Shown here in pieces: positions 33,976-43,045 of a DNA stretch of 64,000 nt (its first letter is position 1; the number at the start of each line of letters is the position of its first letter). The notes beneath the pieces are model-generated. The model was not told the origin of the DNA. It worked only from the letters and a program-made list of their open reading frames with translations, and searched no databases. Both the position numbers and the translations under genes were made by a program. The DNA is from BOG-931 sp963781725 (lineage in GTDB: Bacteria; Pseudomonadota; Alphaproteobacteria; Rhizobiales; Xanthobacteraceae), in assembly GCA_963781725.1 (NCBI GenBank), contig CAWAGV010000002.1, positions 3,906,001 through 3,970,000 on the forward strand, written 5' to 3'.

Positions 33976-34242
33976 CTATTTGGGATCGTCTCCCGGCCTG
34001 AACTGGTCGTCGTAGCCGTGGCGGCTCGAATAGAACAGCAACGCCATCAGGCCGCAGCCGACCACGAGCGAGAATACGATGCCGAGGATCATGGCGACAT
34101 AGCCCGCCGCCGGCATCGGCGGTCCGCTTATCGCCGTCCAGGCCCGCGATGCGAACCACGCGGCCGCAGCGAGGATCACAAACAGCGCCGCCAGCAAGGC
34201 AACGATCCCAAGAGTGCTCCACGTGCCGGCCGATTTTGCCAT
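33976..34242 (-). CDS. Small two-helix membrane protein
   Basis: 88 residues with two hydrophobic helices: STLGIVALLAALFVILAAAA and AAGYVAMILGIVFSLVVGCG, joined by a short polar loop. It ends with the charged tail DQFRPGDDPK. Family not recognised. It lies between the NMT1-like gene and icd on the same strand. Confidence 0.75.
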   Translation of the reverse strand: MAKSAGTWSTLGIVALLAALFVILAAAAWFASRAWTAISGPPMPAAGYVAMILGIVFSLVVGCGLMALLFYSSRHGYDDQFRPGDDPK

Positions 34243-34317
34243 CAGTCCAACCTCACCGCAAACATAGGCTTTGCCGAGGCCGCCGCCAATGCCGGGTAAC
34301 GCCGCCGCCCTTCCGGC

Positions 34318-35529
34318 TTACGCCATCGCCGCTTTGAGGTTGGCGTCGACCTTGTCGAGGAAGCCGATAGTCGAGAGCCACTTCTGATCCGGCCCGATCA
34401 GCAAGGCGAGGTCCTTGGTCATGAAGCCGGACTCCACAGTGCTGACCGTGACCTGTTCCAGTGTCGTCGCGAACTTCGCCAGTTGCGGATTGTTGTCGAG
34501 CTTGGCGCGATGCGAAAGCCCGCGCGTCCACGCGTAAATCGAAGCGATGGAATTGGTCGAGGTTTCGCGGCCCTTCTGGTGCTCGCGGAAGTGCCGCGTC
34601 ACCGTGCCGTGCGCGGCTTCGGCTTCCACGACCTTGCCATCCGGCGTGGTCAGCACCGAGGTCATCAGGCCGAGCGAGCCATAGCCTTGCGCCACGGTGT
34701 CGGACTGCACGTCGCCATCGTAGTTCTTGCAGGCCCAGACGTAGCCGCCGGACCACTTCAGCGCCGCCGCGACCATATCGTCGATCAGGCGGTGCTCGTA
34801 GGTAATCCGCTTCTCGGCGAATTTGTCCTTGAATTCCTTGTCGAAGATCTCCTGGAAGATGTCCTTGAAGCGCCCGTCGTAGACTTTGATGATGGTGTTC
34901 TTGGTGGACAGATACAGCGGATAGCCACGGTTGAGCGCGTAGTTCATCGAGGCGCGCGCAAAATCCATGATCGACTGGTCGAGGTTGTACATCGACAGCG
35001 CGATGCCACTACCCGGGAACTGGAATACCTCGCGTTCGATCTTCTGGCCGTCGTCGCCGACGAAGGTGAGGAAGAGCTTGCCCTTGCCCGGGATCTTGAT
35101 GTCGGTCGCGCGATACTGGTCGCCATAGGCATGTCGGCCGATGATGATCGGCTGCGTCCAGCCCGGCACCAGCCGCGGCACGTTCTTGCAGATGATCGGC
35201 TCGCGGAAGATGACGCCGCCGAGGATGTTGCGGATCGTGCCGTTCGGCGAGCGATACATTTCGTGCAGATTGAATTCCTTCACGCGCGCTTCGTCCGGCG
35301 TGATGGTGGCGCATTTGACCGCAACGCCGACCTTCTTGGTCGCTTCTGCGGCGTCGATGGTGATCTGATCGCGCGTCTCGTCGCGCTTCTGCATGCCCAG
35401 ATCGAAATACATCAGGTTGAGGTCGAGATAGGGGTGGATCAGCTTATCCTTGATGGACTGCCAGATGATCCGGGTCATCTCGTCGCCGTCCATTTCGACG
35501 ATCGGGTTGGTGACCTTGATTTTCGCCAT
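34318..35529 (-). CDS. icd: NADP-dependent isocitrate dehydrogenase (homodimeric type)
   Basis: 403 residues, the usual length for the eukaryote-like dimeric NADP-IDH of alphaproteobacteria. It converts isocitrate to 2-oxoglutarate in the TCA cycle. Landmarks are KVTNPIVEMDGDEMTRIIWQ at the N-terminus, YRSPNGTIRNILGGVIFREP (substrate-binding serine/arginine region), IIGRHAYGDQYRATD, YENYDGDV-like NYDGDVQSDTVAQGYGSLGL, and EAEAAHGTVTRHFREHQKGR, the NADP-binding segment. It lies directly downstream of a monomeric IDH gene on the same strand. Confidence 0.97.
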   Translation of the reverse strand: MAKIKVTNPIVEMDGDEMTRIIWQSIKDKLIHPYLDLNLMYFDLGMQKRDETRDQITIDAAEATKKVGVAVKCATITPDEARVKEFNLHEMYRSPNGTIRNILGGVIFREPIICKNVPRLVPGWTQPIIIGRHAYGDQYRATDIKIPGKGKLFLTFVGDDGQKIEREVFQFPGSGIALSMYNLDQSIMDFARASMNYALNRGYPLYLSTKNTIIKVYDGRFKDIFQEIFDKEFKDKFAEKRITYEHRLIDDMVAAALKWSGGYVWACKNYDGDVQSDTVAQGYGSLGLMTSVLTTPDGKVVEAEAAHGTVTRHFREHQKGRETSTNSIASIYAWTRGLSHRAKLDNNPQLAKFATTLEQVTVSTVESGFMTKDLALLIGPDQKWLSTIGFLDKVDANLKAAMA

Positions 35530-35594
35530 AGGGCTTCGATCCCGTTCGAGCGCGGTCGGGTTACAGGTTCAAATTGCCGCCGCCGGACTTAGCG

Positions 35595-37818
35595 TCAGAG
35601 CGCGGCGATCGCAGCGTTCAGCGTAGCGCTCGGCCGCATCGCGGCCGATGTCTTGGCGGAATCGGGCAGGTAGTAACCGCCGATGTCGACCGGCTTGCCT
35701 TGCGCGCCGATCAGTTCGCTGTTGATCTTAGCCTCGTTCCTGGCGAGCGTCTCGGCCAGCGGTTTGAAGCGGGCTTGCAGCGCCGCGTCCTTGGTCTGCG
35801 CGGCCAGCGCCTGCGCCCAGTACAGGGCGAGGTAGAAATGGGTGCCGCGATTGTCGAGTTCGCCGACCTTGCGCGCCGGAGAGCGGTTGAACTCGAGGAT
35901 CTTGCCGATCGCCGTATCGAGCGTCTCGGCGAGAACCTGCGCTTTGGCGTTCTTGTAAGTCTGCGCCAGATGTTCGAGTGACGCGCCCAGCGCAAGAAAC
36001 TCGCCGAGTGAATCCCAGCGCAGATAATCCTCTTCCTGGAACTGCTCTACGTGCTTGGGCGCCGAGCCACCGGCACCGGTCTCGAACATGCCGCCGCCCG
36101 CCAACAGTGGAACGATCGACAGCATCTTGGCCGAGGTGCCGAGTTCCATGATCGGAAACAGATCGGTCAGGTAGTCGCGCAGCACGTTGCCGGTGACGGA
36201 GATCGTGTCCTGACCCTTGCGGATACGATCGAGTGAAAACTTGATCGCTTCGACCGGCGCCAGAATGCGGATGTCGAGCCCCGCGGTGTCTTGATCCTTC
36301 AGGTACTTCTCGACCTTGGCGATGACCTGAGCGTCGTGCGCACGATTCTTGTCGAGCCAGAACACCGCCGGGGTGTCGGTGAGGCGCGCGCGGCGCACGC
36401 CGAGCTTGACCCAGTCCTGGATCGGAGCGTCCCGAAGCTCGCACATGCGAAAGATGTCGCCGGTCTCGACTGGACGCTCCAGCAACACTTTGCCGTCATC
36501 GGCGACGACGCGAACCGTTCCGCCGCGTCGGCACTTCGAAGGTCTTGTCGTGCGAGCCGTATTCCTCGGCCTTCTGCGCCATCAAGCCCACGTTCGGAAC
36601 CGAGCCCATGGTCTTGGGGTCGAACGCCCCGTGGGCCTTGCAGTCATCGATGACCGCCTGAAAAAGCCTTGCGTAGGCGCGATCCGGGATTGCTGCGATA
36701 ACGTCGTGCAGCTTGCCGTCGGCGCCCCACATGCGGCCGGATTCGCGGATCATCGCCGGCATCGAAGCGTCGATAATCACGTCGCTGGGCACGTCAAGGC
36801 CGGTGATCCCCTTGTCGGAATTGACCATGGCGAGGCCCGGCCGTTTCGCGTACTCGGCCTTGATGTCGTCTTTGATCGCTTTCTTCTCGGCTTCCGGCAG
36901 CGTCTCGATCTTGGTCAGCAGATCGCCGAAGCCATTGTTGAGATTGACGCCGAGGCGTTTCAGCGTGGCGGCGTGCTTCTCGATCACGTCGGCGAAGTAA
37001 ACCGACACGGCATGGCCGAAGATGATGGGGTCGGCGATCTTCATCATGGTCGCCTTCACCTGCAGGGAGAACAGCACGCCGTCCTTCTTGGCGGCTTCGA
37101 TCTGCTCGGCAAAGAAGGCGCGCAGCGCCTTGCGGCTCATCACCGCGGCGTCGATGATTTCGCCGGCCTCGATCGGCGTCTTGGCCTTCAGCACCGTGAC
37201 CTTGCCGTCGGCGCCAACCAGCTCGATGCGCGCGTTGGTCGCGGCCGCAACGGTGGTCGAGATTTCCGAGCCGAAATAATCGCCGCCCGACATGTACGCC
37301 ACATGCGATTTGGAGTCGGCGGTCCAGACGCCCATCTTGTGCGGATTGTTGCGGGCGTATTGCTTGACGGCGCCGGCGGCGCGGCGGTCGGAATTGCCCT
37401 CGCGCAATATCGGGTTGACGACGCTGCCGAACACCTTGCCGTAGCGGGACTTGATCTCCTTCTCGGCGTCCGTCGTCGGATTGTCCGGATAGTCCGGAAC
37501 GGCGTAGCCCTTGCCTTGCAGCTCCTTGATCGCGGCCTTGAGCTGCGGGATCGAGGCGGAGATGTTGGGCAGCTTGATGATGTTGGCCTCGGGCCTCAAT
37601 GTGAGCTCGCCGAGTTCGGTGAGTTCGTCGTTGATCCGCTGCGCCGGGGTCAGCTTCTCGGGGAAACTTGCGATAATGCGACCGGCGAGCGAGATGTCCT
37701 TCAGCTTGACGGACACCCCCGCCGTGCCCACGAAAGCTTCGACGATCGGCAGCTCGGAATAGGTCGCGAGCGCCGGGGCTTCATCGACCTTTGTCCACAT
37801 GATTTCGAGATTTGGCAT
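35595..37818 (-). pseudogene. Monomeric NADP-isocitrate dehydrogenase, split by a frameshift
   Basis: The ATG at 37818 (AGAGG 7 nt upstream) opens MPNLEIMWTKVDEAPALATY and runs through KYGKVFGSV-like RYGKVFGSVVNPILREGNSD, MGVWTADSKSHVAYMSGGDY and KATMMKIADPIIFGHAVSVY to FEVPT near 36525. There it meets RRNGSRRRR and a stop at 36496. The continuation (GTVRVVADDGK, then LLERPVETGDIFRMCELRDA to the end at 35595) is one frame over. Skipping one base near 36522-36527 restores a protein of 740 residues, the normal size of the monomeric IDH. It is either a recent pseudogene or a one-base sequence error. The adjacent intact icd would make its loss tolerable. Confidence 0.88.
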
Positions 37819-38161
37819 GCTTGCACCTCTGGTCGCCGTGCTTGTTTGGGCCGACCGGAAACGGGACATTGGCGGGCGCGGTGGAATCCCCCGCAGGCCC
37901 TCAAATGAAGTGTTCTCGGCGCGGACATCGCCAACCGGGATTCGACTGACGGGAGTTCGACGCGCCCTATAGCATCCGCACTCCGTCGGTAAAAGCCTTG
38001 TTAGCAGGTGCGGGATAACCGCCGGCGGGCCAGATCCGGCTGGCGTGTGAATAAGAAGGCGGCAGGAGCCGCCCGATGTTTTGGTGCCGCCGCTTGACGC
38101 CAGCGGCTGGCTTGGGCAGGGCCTGCGCGTCCAGGGGCATTTGCCCGCCGAGGAGCACTGC

Positions 38162-39358
38162 ATGCCGGGCGCCGGCACCGACAAGACCAAGCGCTGGATC
38201 GAGACGCCCGGCCCGGTGGTGATCCTGGTCGAGCCGCAGCTCGGCGAGAACATCGGCGCGGCTGCCCGCGCCATGGCGAATTTCGGCCTGTCGCGGCTTC
38301 GCCTGGTCAAGCCCCGGCAAGCCTGGCCGAACGACAAGGCCCACATGATGGCAGCGGGGGCCGACCGTGTCCTCGACGGCGCGGTGCTCTACGACAGCGT
38401 CGCGGCGGCGATCGCCGACTGCAGTTTCGTGCTCGCCACTACGGCGCGATCGCACGATCAGGCCAAGCCCGTCGTCAGCGCAGCCGATGCGGCAGCAGAG
38501 ATGGCGCCGCGGATCGCGGCCGGCGAAACGGTCGGGATTTTGTTCGGCCGCGAGCGCAACGGGCTCGAGAACGACGAGGTCGCGCTGGCCGACCGCATCG
38601 TCACGCTGCCGGTCAATCCGGCTTTTGCTTCGCTCAATCTGGCGCAGGCCGTGGTGATCGTCGCTTACGAGTGGTTCAAGCGCCAATCCGGCGAGACGCT
38701 GCCGTTCGCCATGCCGCAGAAATCGCCGCCCGCGGGCAAGGAGCAGCTTCTCGCATTCTTTGCCTCGGTCGAGCGCGAACTGGAGAAGGTCGAGTTCTTC
38801 CGTCCGCCCGACAAGCGCGAGACCATGCAGATCAATCTGCGCAACATTTTCACGCGCATGGCGCCGACACAGCAGGACATCCAGACCCTGCATGGCGTGC
38901 TGATGTCGATTGCCGAAGGCCGCAAAGGCCCGGCGCGGGGCGGGGTGCTCGATGGTGAGGAAGCCGAGATGCTGCGCACGCTGCTCGCCGAGCGGGGCAC
39001 CGGTCATTTGCCGAAAGAGCGCGGGCCGGAGCGCGGGCTGGCGCGGCTGCTGCGCCGCAATCCGACTGAAGCTGAGCGCATGCTGTGGCAGGCCCTCACC
39101 AACGACCGCCGGTTCGCCGGCCGGGGCTTCAAGCGGCAGACGCCGGTCGGCCAGCACATCTGCGATTTCGTGTCGTTTCCGCTGCGGATCGTCATCGATC
39201 TTGTGCCGCCGGAGGAAAACGAGGCCGCAATTAAGGTTCGTGCGGAAAAAGTCGGCTGGCTGCTGCAGCGCGATTACAAAGTGCTGGGAATATTTGCGCG
39301 CGACGTGGAGTCTGATATGGCGACCACGCTCGATCGGATCGCGGCCGCGATCACCTGA
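38162..39358 (+). CDS. trmJ: TrmJ-type tRNA 2'-O-methyltransferase fused to a DUF559 domain
   Basis: 398 residues from the ATG at 38162. Residues about 1-170 are a SpoU/TrmD knotted methyltransferase: VVILVEPQLGENIGAAARAM (motif 1), GILFGRERNGLENDEVALAD (motif 2) and LPVNPAFASLNLAQAVVIVA (motif 3), as in TrmJ, which 2'-O-methylates position 32 of tRNAs. The usual TrmJ helical tail follows to about 275. Residues about 285-395 are a DUF559 (Vsr-like endonuclease fold) domain: LARLLRRNPTEAERMLWQAL, FKRQTPVGQHICDFVSFPLR. The nuclease acidic core after the DFV strand reads DLVPPEENEA instead of the usual ELDGGQH, so it is probably inactive. The 343-bp region 37819-38161 holds the divergent promoters only. 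Confidence 0.9.
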   Translation: MPGAGTDKTKRWIETPGPVVILVEPQLGENIGAAARAMANFGLSRLRLVKPRQAWPNDKAHMMAAGADRVLDGAVLYDSVAAAIADCSFVLATTARSHDQAKPVVSAADAAAEMAPRIAAGETVGILFGRERNGLENDEVALADRIVTLPVNPAFASLNLAQAVVIVAYEWFKRQSGETLPFAMPQKSPPAGKEQLLAFFASVERELEKVEFFRPPDKRETMQINLRNIFTRMAPTQQDIQTLHGVLMSIAEGRKGPARGGVLDGEEAEMLRTLLAERGTGHLPKERGPERGLARLLRRNPTEAERMLWQALTNDRRFAGRGFKRQTPVGQHICDFVSFPLRIVIDLVPPEENEAAIKVRAEKVGWLLQRDYKVLGIFARDVESDMATTLDRIAAAIT

Positions 39359-39423
39359 AGTTCTTCTTATTCCAATTCCAGAAAGATCGCGCGCGGGATC
39401 CGCGGCGAGAAGCGGAAACGACA

Positions 39424-39975
39424 ATGCAGGTTGCCAATTCCACCTCGCGTTACGGCGCACTCCCGCAACTGGTGCACTGGCTTACGGCATTGTTCGTGAT
39501 CGGCGGCTGGTTCCTTGGAACCTTCCTTGACGACATTCCGAAAGGCCCGGAGCGCGCGTTCGGTCTGTTGGCGCATATGACGCTCGGACAATGCGTCTTC
39601 GTTCTGGTGATCGTCCGGCTGGTGTGGCGCTACACCAATCCACCGCCGCCGCCGGAGAAGACGCGCTACGGCAGGCTTCTGGAGATCGTCGCGACGCTCA
39701 ATCACTACGTGCTGTATGCGCTACTGCTTGCGGTGCCGCTCCTCGGCGTGATCGTGCAGCTCAAGCGCGGCAACCCGTTGCCGATTTTCGGCCTTGGCGA
39801 ATTCGCGTCGCCGTGGCCGGCCGATCGCGCCACCGCGCGCACGATCCTGCGCTTCCATGAATTCTGCGCCGATGCGCTGCTGATCCTCGCCGGCGTCCAT
39901 GCCGTCGCCGCGCTGATGCACCACTATGTGTTCCGCGACCGCACCCTGGTTCGGATGCTGCCGGGCGCGGGTTGA
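39424..39975 (+). CDS. Cytochrome b561
   Basis: 183 residues with four hydrophobic helices. The N-terminal LPQLVHWLTALFVIGGWFLG carries the first haem-ligand histidine; further histidines occur in LLAHMTLGQCVFV, TLNHYVLYALLLAVPLLGVI and FHEFCADALLILAGVHAVAA. This is the bacterial di-haem b561 family that passes electrons from ubiquinol, for example to superoxide (CybB). No cytochrome partner gene is adjacent. Confidence 0.93.
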   Translation: MQVANSTSRYGALPQLVHWLTALFVIGGWFLGTFLDDIPKGPERAFGLLAHMTLGQCVFVLVIVRLVWRYTNPPPPPEKTRYGRLLEIVATLNHYVLYALLLAVPLLGVIVQLKRGNPLPIFGLGEFASPWPADRATARTILRFHEFCADALLILAGVHAVAALMHHYVFRDRTLVRMLPGAG

Positions 39976-39981
39976 TGCGCT

Positions 39982-40752
39982 CTAGAGCGCTTTGACCGAC
40001 GCCGCGATGCCGGTGCGCAGCATCGACAGGTCGCTCGATACCGTGAGGAATTTCACGCCGCGCTTGGCGAGCGCCACCGCGCGTTCGGCGCTAGGACAAA
40101 AGGCGCCGGGAATTTTCTTGGCCTTCTGCGCGCCGGCGATCATGGTGTCGAGAGCGGCGTCGACTTCCTTTGCCCCCGGATCCAGGGTCTTGCCGTTCGA
40201 CAGCGCGATGGAGAGATCGGACGGGCCGAGGAAGAAGCCGTCGATGCCGGGCGTGTTGATGATGGCCTCGAAGTTTTGCAGCGCAGTCCGGGTTTCGATC
40301 ATTGCCAGCGTAATGACGTGATCGTTCGCCTCGCGCAGGAACGTCCCCATGTCGGACACGCCGCCGAGCGCCATCGCGCGGTGTGGGCCCCAGCTCCGCT
40401 CGCCCATCGGCGGAAATTTTGCCGCCGCCGCGAATGCCTTGGCGTCAGCCGGGGTGTTGATCATCGGCGCGATGATGCCTTCGGCGCCGAAATCGAGGGC
40501 GCGGCTCACCATCGCAAAGTCGTTGAGCGGCACGCGCACCAGCGGCGCTGCGCCACCAAGCCGCACCGCCGAAATGCCGGCGAGGATGCTGGCGACGTCC
40601 CAAAGGCCGTGCTGGCTCTCGATCGCCACCGCCGAAAATCCCTCGCGCGCCAGCGTTTCGGCAACCAGCGGGTAGGGCAGGCCGCACCACCCCGAATAGA
40701 CGGTTTCGCCGGCGTGCAGCCGCTTCGCCAACGTAAATCCCGGTATAGCCAT
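39982..40752 (-). CDS. HpcH/HpaI-family class II 2-keto acid aldolase
   Basis: 256 residues, metal-dependent TIM barrel. GETVYSGWCGLPYPLVAETL, FSAVAIESQHGLWDV (catalytic His), PLVRVPLNDFAMVSRALDFG, GAEGIIAPMINTPADAKAF and the metal-ligand Glu in LAMIETRTALQNFEAI are family markers, followed by GIDGFFLGPSDLSIALS. It would cleave or form hydroxy-oxoacids such as 4-hydroxy-2-oxoheptanedioate; the exact substrate cannot be read. It lies 3 nt downstream of the ATPase zeta gene on the same strand. Confidence 0.93.
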   Translation of the reverse strand: MAIPGFTLAKRLHAGETVYSGWCGLPYPLVAETLAREGFSAVAIESQHGLWDVASILAGISAVRLGGAAPLVRVPLNDFAMVSRALDFGAEGIIAPMINTPADAKAFAAAAKFPPMGERSWGPHRAMALGGVSDMGTFLREANDHVITLAMIETRTALQNFEAIINTPGIDGFFLGPSDLSIALSNGKTLDPGAKEVDAALDTMIAGAQKAKKIPGAFCPSAERAVALAKRGVKFLTVSSDLSMLRTGIAASVKAL

Positions 40753-40755
40753 GGT

Positions 40756-41079
40756 CTATTTGCCCGCTTTGATGTCGGTAATAGCTCTCGTCATGAATTC
40801 ATTCATATGCCGCTCAATCTGGTGATCGGACTGATCGACACCTTTTGCATCGAAATCTTTGCGAAGTTTCCGTGCGACGTCGTGATCGCCCGCCTCTTCG
40901 AAGTCCGACATCACCACGGCGAGCGCGTAGCTGTCGGCCTCGGCGCCGGACAAGCCGAGCTTTTCCGCCGCCCACAAGCCGAGCAGCTTGTTGCGGCGCG
41001 CCACCGCCTTGAATTTGAGTTCCTCGTCGTGCGCGAATTGTTGCTCGAAGGCTTTTTCGCGCTTGTCGAACTGCGTCAT
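40756..41079 (-). CDS. F1-ATPase inhibitor zeta subunit (DUF1476)
   Basis: 107 residues: FDKREKAFEQQFAHDEELKF at the N-terminus, then VARRNKLLGLWAAEKLGLSG, matching the alphaproteobacterial zeta subunit (first seen in Paracoccus), a four-helix protein whose N-terminus enters the F1 catalytic interface and blocks ATP hydrolysis. Its length is typical. Its placement with an aldolase rather than atp genes is usual for this single-gene family. Confidence 0.92.
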   Translation of the reverse strand: MTQFDKREKAFEQQFAHDEELKFKAVARRNKLLGLWAAEKLGLSGAEADSYALAVVMSDFEEAGDHDVARKLRKDFDAKGVDQSDHQIERHMNEFMTRAITDIKAGK

Positions 41080-41359
41080 GCCGTCGCCTCAATGGCTGCG
41101 TGGAACGGTGCAAATCAACCTGCGGCCTTGCATATCGAGGGTAGGGCGTCAAGGCAACCGCCGGTTCGCGGGAACAGGGTCGTTGCGGTGTGCGTCGCGC
41201 AGGTCTATGTCAATTGTACTCTATGACGCCTTGGGTTAGCGTTTGCGTCACGGAGGGGCCGCAGCGTTGAGTCGTGCCGCCCGTTTCCGCCGCCGCGGAT
41301 CTCGACACTGGAATGGAGCCACGGCACAAATGGATTTTACAAAGCCACGGTACACTCCC

Positions 41360-42127
41360 ATGAGCCGCCGTCGCCGTATTTATGAAGGCAAGGCGAAGAT
41401 CCTCTATGAAGGACCGGAGCCTGGAACGCTGATCCAGCACTTCAAGGATGACGCGACCGCCTTCAATGCCAAAAAGCACGAGGTGATCGAGGGCAAGGGC
41501 GTCCTCAACAATCGCATCTCCGAATATGTCTTTCAGCATTTGAACGACATCGGAGTGCCGACGCACTTCATCCGCCGTCTCAACATGCGCGAGCAGCTCA
41601 TTCGCGAGGTCGAGATCATTCCGCTCGAGGTCTGCGTGCGCAATGTCGCCGCGGGTACGCTGTCGAAGCGGCTCGGTATCGAGGAAGGCACGCAATTGCC
41701 GCGCTCGATCATCGAGTTCTATTACAAGAACGATCAGCTCAACGACCCGATGGTGTCGGAAGAGCACATCACCGCATTCGGCTGGGCGACGCCGCAGGAG
41801 ATCGACGACATCATGTCGCTGGCGATCCGCGTCAACGACTTCCTGTCCGGCCTGTTCCTCGGCGTCGGCATACGGCTGGTCGATTTCAAGATGGAGACCG
41901 GCCGGTTGTGGGAGAACGATCTGATGCGGATCGTCGTCGCCGACGAGATCTCTCCGGATTCCTGCCGGCTCTGGGACATCAAGTCGAACGAGAAGCTCGA
42001 CAAGGATCGTTTCCGCCGCGATCTGGGCGGTCTGCTGGAGGCTTATACCGAGGTCGCGAAACGGCTTGGCATCATGAACGAGGGCGAGCGGCCGCAGGGC
42101 ACCGGGCCGGTTCTGGTCAAAGGCTGA
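41360..42127 (+). CDS. purC: SAICAR synthetase
   Basis: 255 residues from the ATG at 41360, giving the common start MSRRRRIYEGKAKILYEGPE. It joins aspartate to CAIR in purine synthesis. Family motifs are KDDATAFNAKKHEVIEGKG, RLNMREQLIREVEIIPLEVC, VRNVAAGTLSKRLGIEEGT and the SAICAR signature LVDFKMETGRLWENDLMRIV (residues around 175), then ADEISPDSCRLWD. An ATG at 41330 would add 10 residues. It is first gene of the purine-rich plus-strand run to purL. Confidence 0.96.
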   Translation: MSRRRRIYEGKAKILYEGPEPGTLIQHFKDDATAFNAKKHEVIEGKGVLNNRISEYVFQHLNDIGVPTHFIRRLNMREQLIREVEIIPLEVCVRNVAAGTLSKRLGIEEGTQLPRSIIEFYYKNDQLNDPMVSEEHITAFGWATPQEIDDIMSLAIRVNDFLSGLFLGVGIRLVDFKMETGRLWENDLMRIVVADEISPDSCRLWDIKSNEKLDKDRFRRDLGGLLEAYTEVAKRLGIMNEGERPQGTGPVLVKG

Positions 42128-42192
42128 CGATATTTTTGGGCTGACGATTCCTGGACCGCCCGATCCGCGAGCCAGACCCGCGAGTAAGAATC

Positions 42193-42921
42193 ATGCGCAA
42201 GGACATCACCATCGGTCTTGTCGTCCCGTTCGCGGAAGACAAGGTGCCGTTCGAAGGTCCGCTGATGTATCCGGGCGTGAAATTCATTCCGCGCGGCGTC
42301 GGTGTGCGCAATCTGACGCCCGAAGGCTATCAGCCGGCCTGGGACGGCATCATTCCCGCCGCCGATTATCTGGCGAAGCAGAATGTCGACGCGATCATGG
42401 TGATCGGCACGTCGCTCACCTTCTTTCGCGGCCCGCAGGAACATGACCGGCTGCTTGCCGAACTGCGCCGCCGCACCGGCCTGCCGGTCTCGACCATGAG
42501 CCAGTCCATCATCGACGGGCTCCGCGAGGTCGGCGCCAATCGCGTCGCCGTGGCGACGGCCTATACCGAAGTCGTGAACAACAGGCTGAAGGAACTCCTG
42601 GCGGCGGCGGGCATCGACACGCTCTCGCTCGAGTGCTTCGAACTGCTCGACTTTGGCGGTCCGAAGCACAAGAGCGAAGCCGACATCATCGAGCTCAGCG
42701 GCACCGCGCTGGCCCACGCCGACGGCGCCCAGGGTATCTTGATCTCCTGCGGCGGGTTGCGGACCCTCGAAGTGGCCAAGCCGCTGGAAGACCGTCATGG
42801 TCTGCCGGTGGTCTCGTCGGCCACCGCTGCCTTCTGGGCCGCCATGCGGCTGGTCGGCGAAAGCGGCCAGGTGTCGGGCTATGGCCGGCTGCTGGAGCAA
42901 GCCGGACAGCCAGCGCACTAG
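42193..42921 (+). CDS. Arylmalonate decarboxylase-like / Asp-Glu racemase superfamily enzyme
   Basis: 242 residues. The two-domain racemase fold has IGTSLTFFRG at 71-80 and SCGGLRTLE with Cys186. True racemases and maleate isomerase use two cysteines; here the first site is Gly-Thr-Ser and only the second cysteine is present, the arrangement of arylmalonate decarboxylase (Gly74/Cys188 in the Bordetella enzyme). A decarboxylase or a one-cysteine isomerase is therefore likely. Its place inside the purine cluster is odd and may be accidental insertion. Confidence 0.8.
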   Translation: MRKDITIGLVVPFAEDKVPFEGPLMYPGVKFIPRGVGVRNLTPEGYQPAWDGIIPAADYLAKQNVDAIMVIGTSLTFFRGPQEHDRLLAELRRRTGLPVSTMSQSIIDGLREVGANRVAVATAYTEVVNNRLKELLAAAGIDTLSLECFELLDFGGPKHKSEADIIELSGTALAHADGAQGILISCGGLRTLEVAKPLEDRHGLPVVSSATAAFWAAMRLVGESGQVSGYGRLLEQAGQPAH

Positions 42922-43045
42922 GCGCACAACGGGCATCCGCACCGCGCGGAATTGGGCAGGCAATCGGCGCATTCCGCCCAAGTTATGGACAGCTTCGGGA
43001 GTGCTAAGGTTGTCCGAAGGGCGTCATGCGTTCCGCGGAAGCATC

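Noticed and set aside
36349..37908. 519-residue plus-strand open frame opposite the monomeric IDH
   Set aside because: Antisense shadow; minus strand holds clear IDH motifs.
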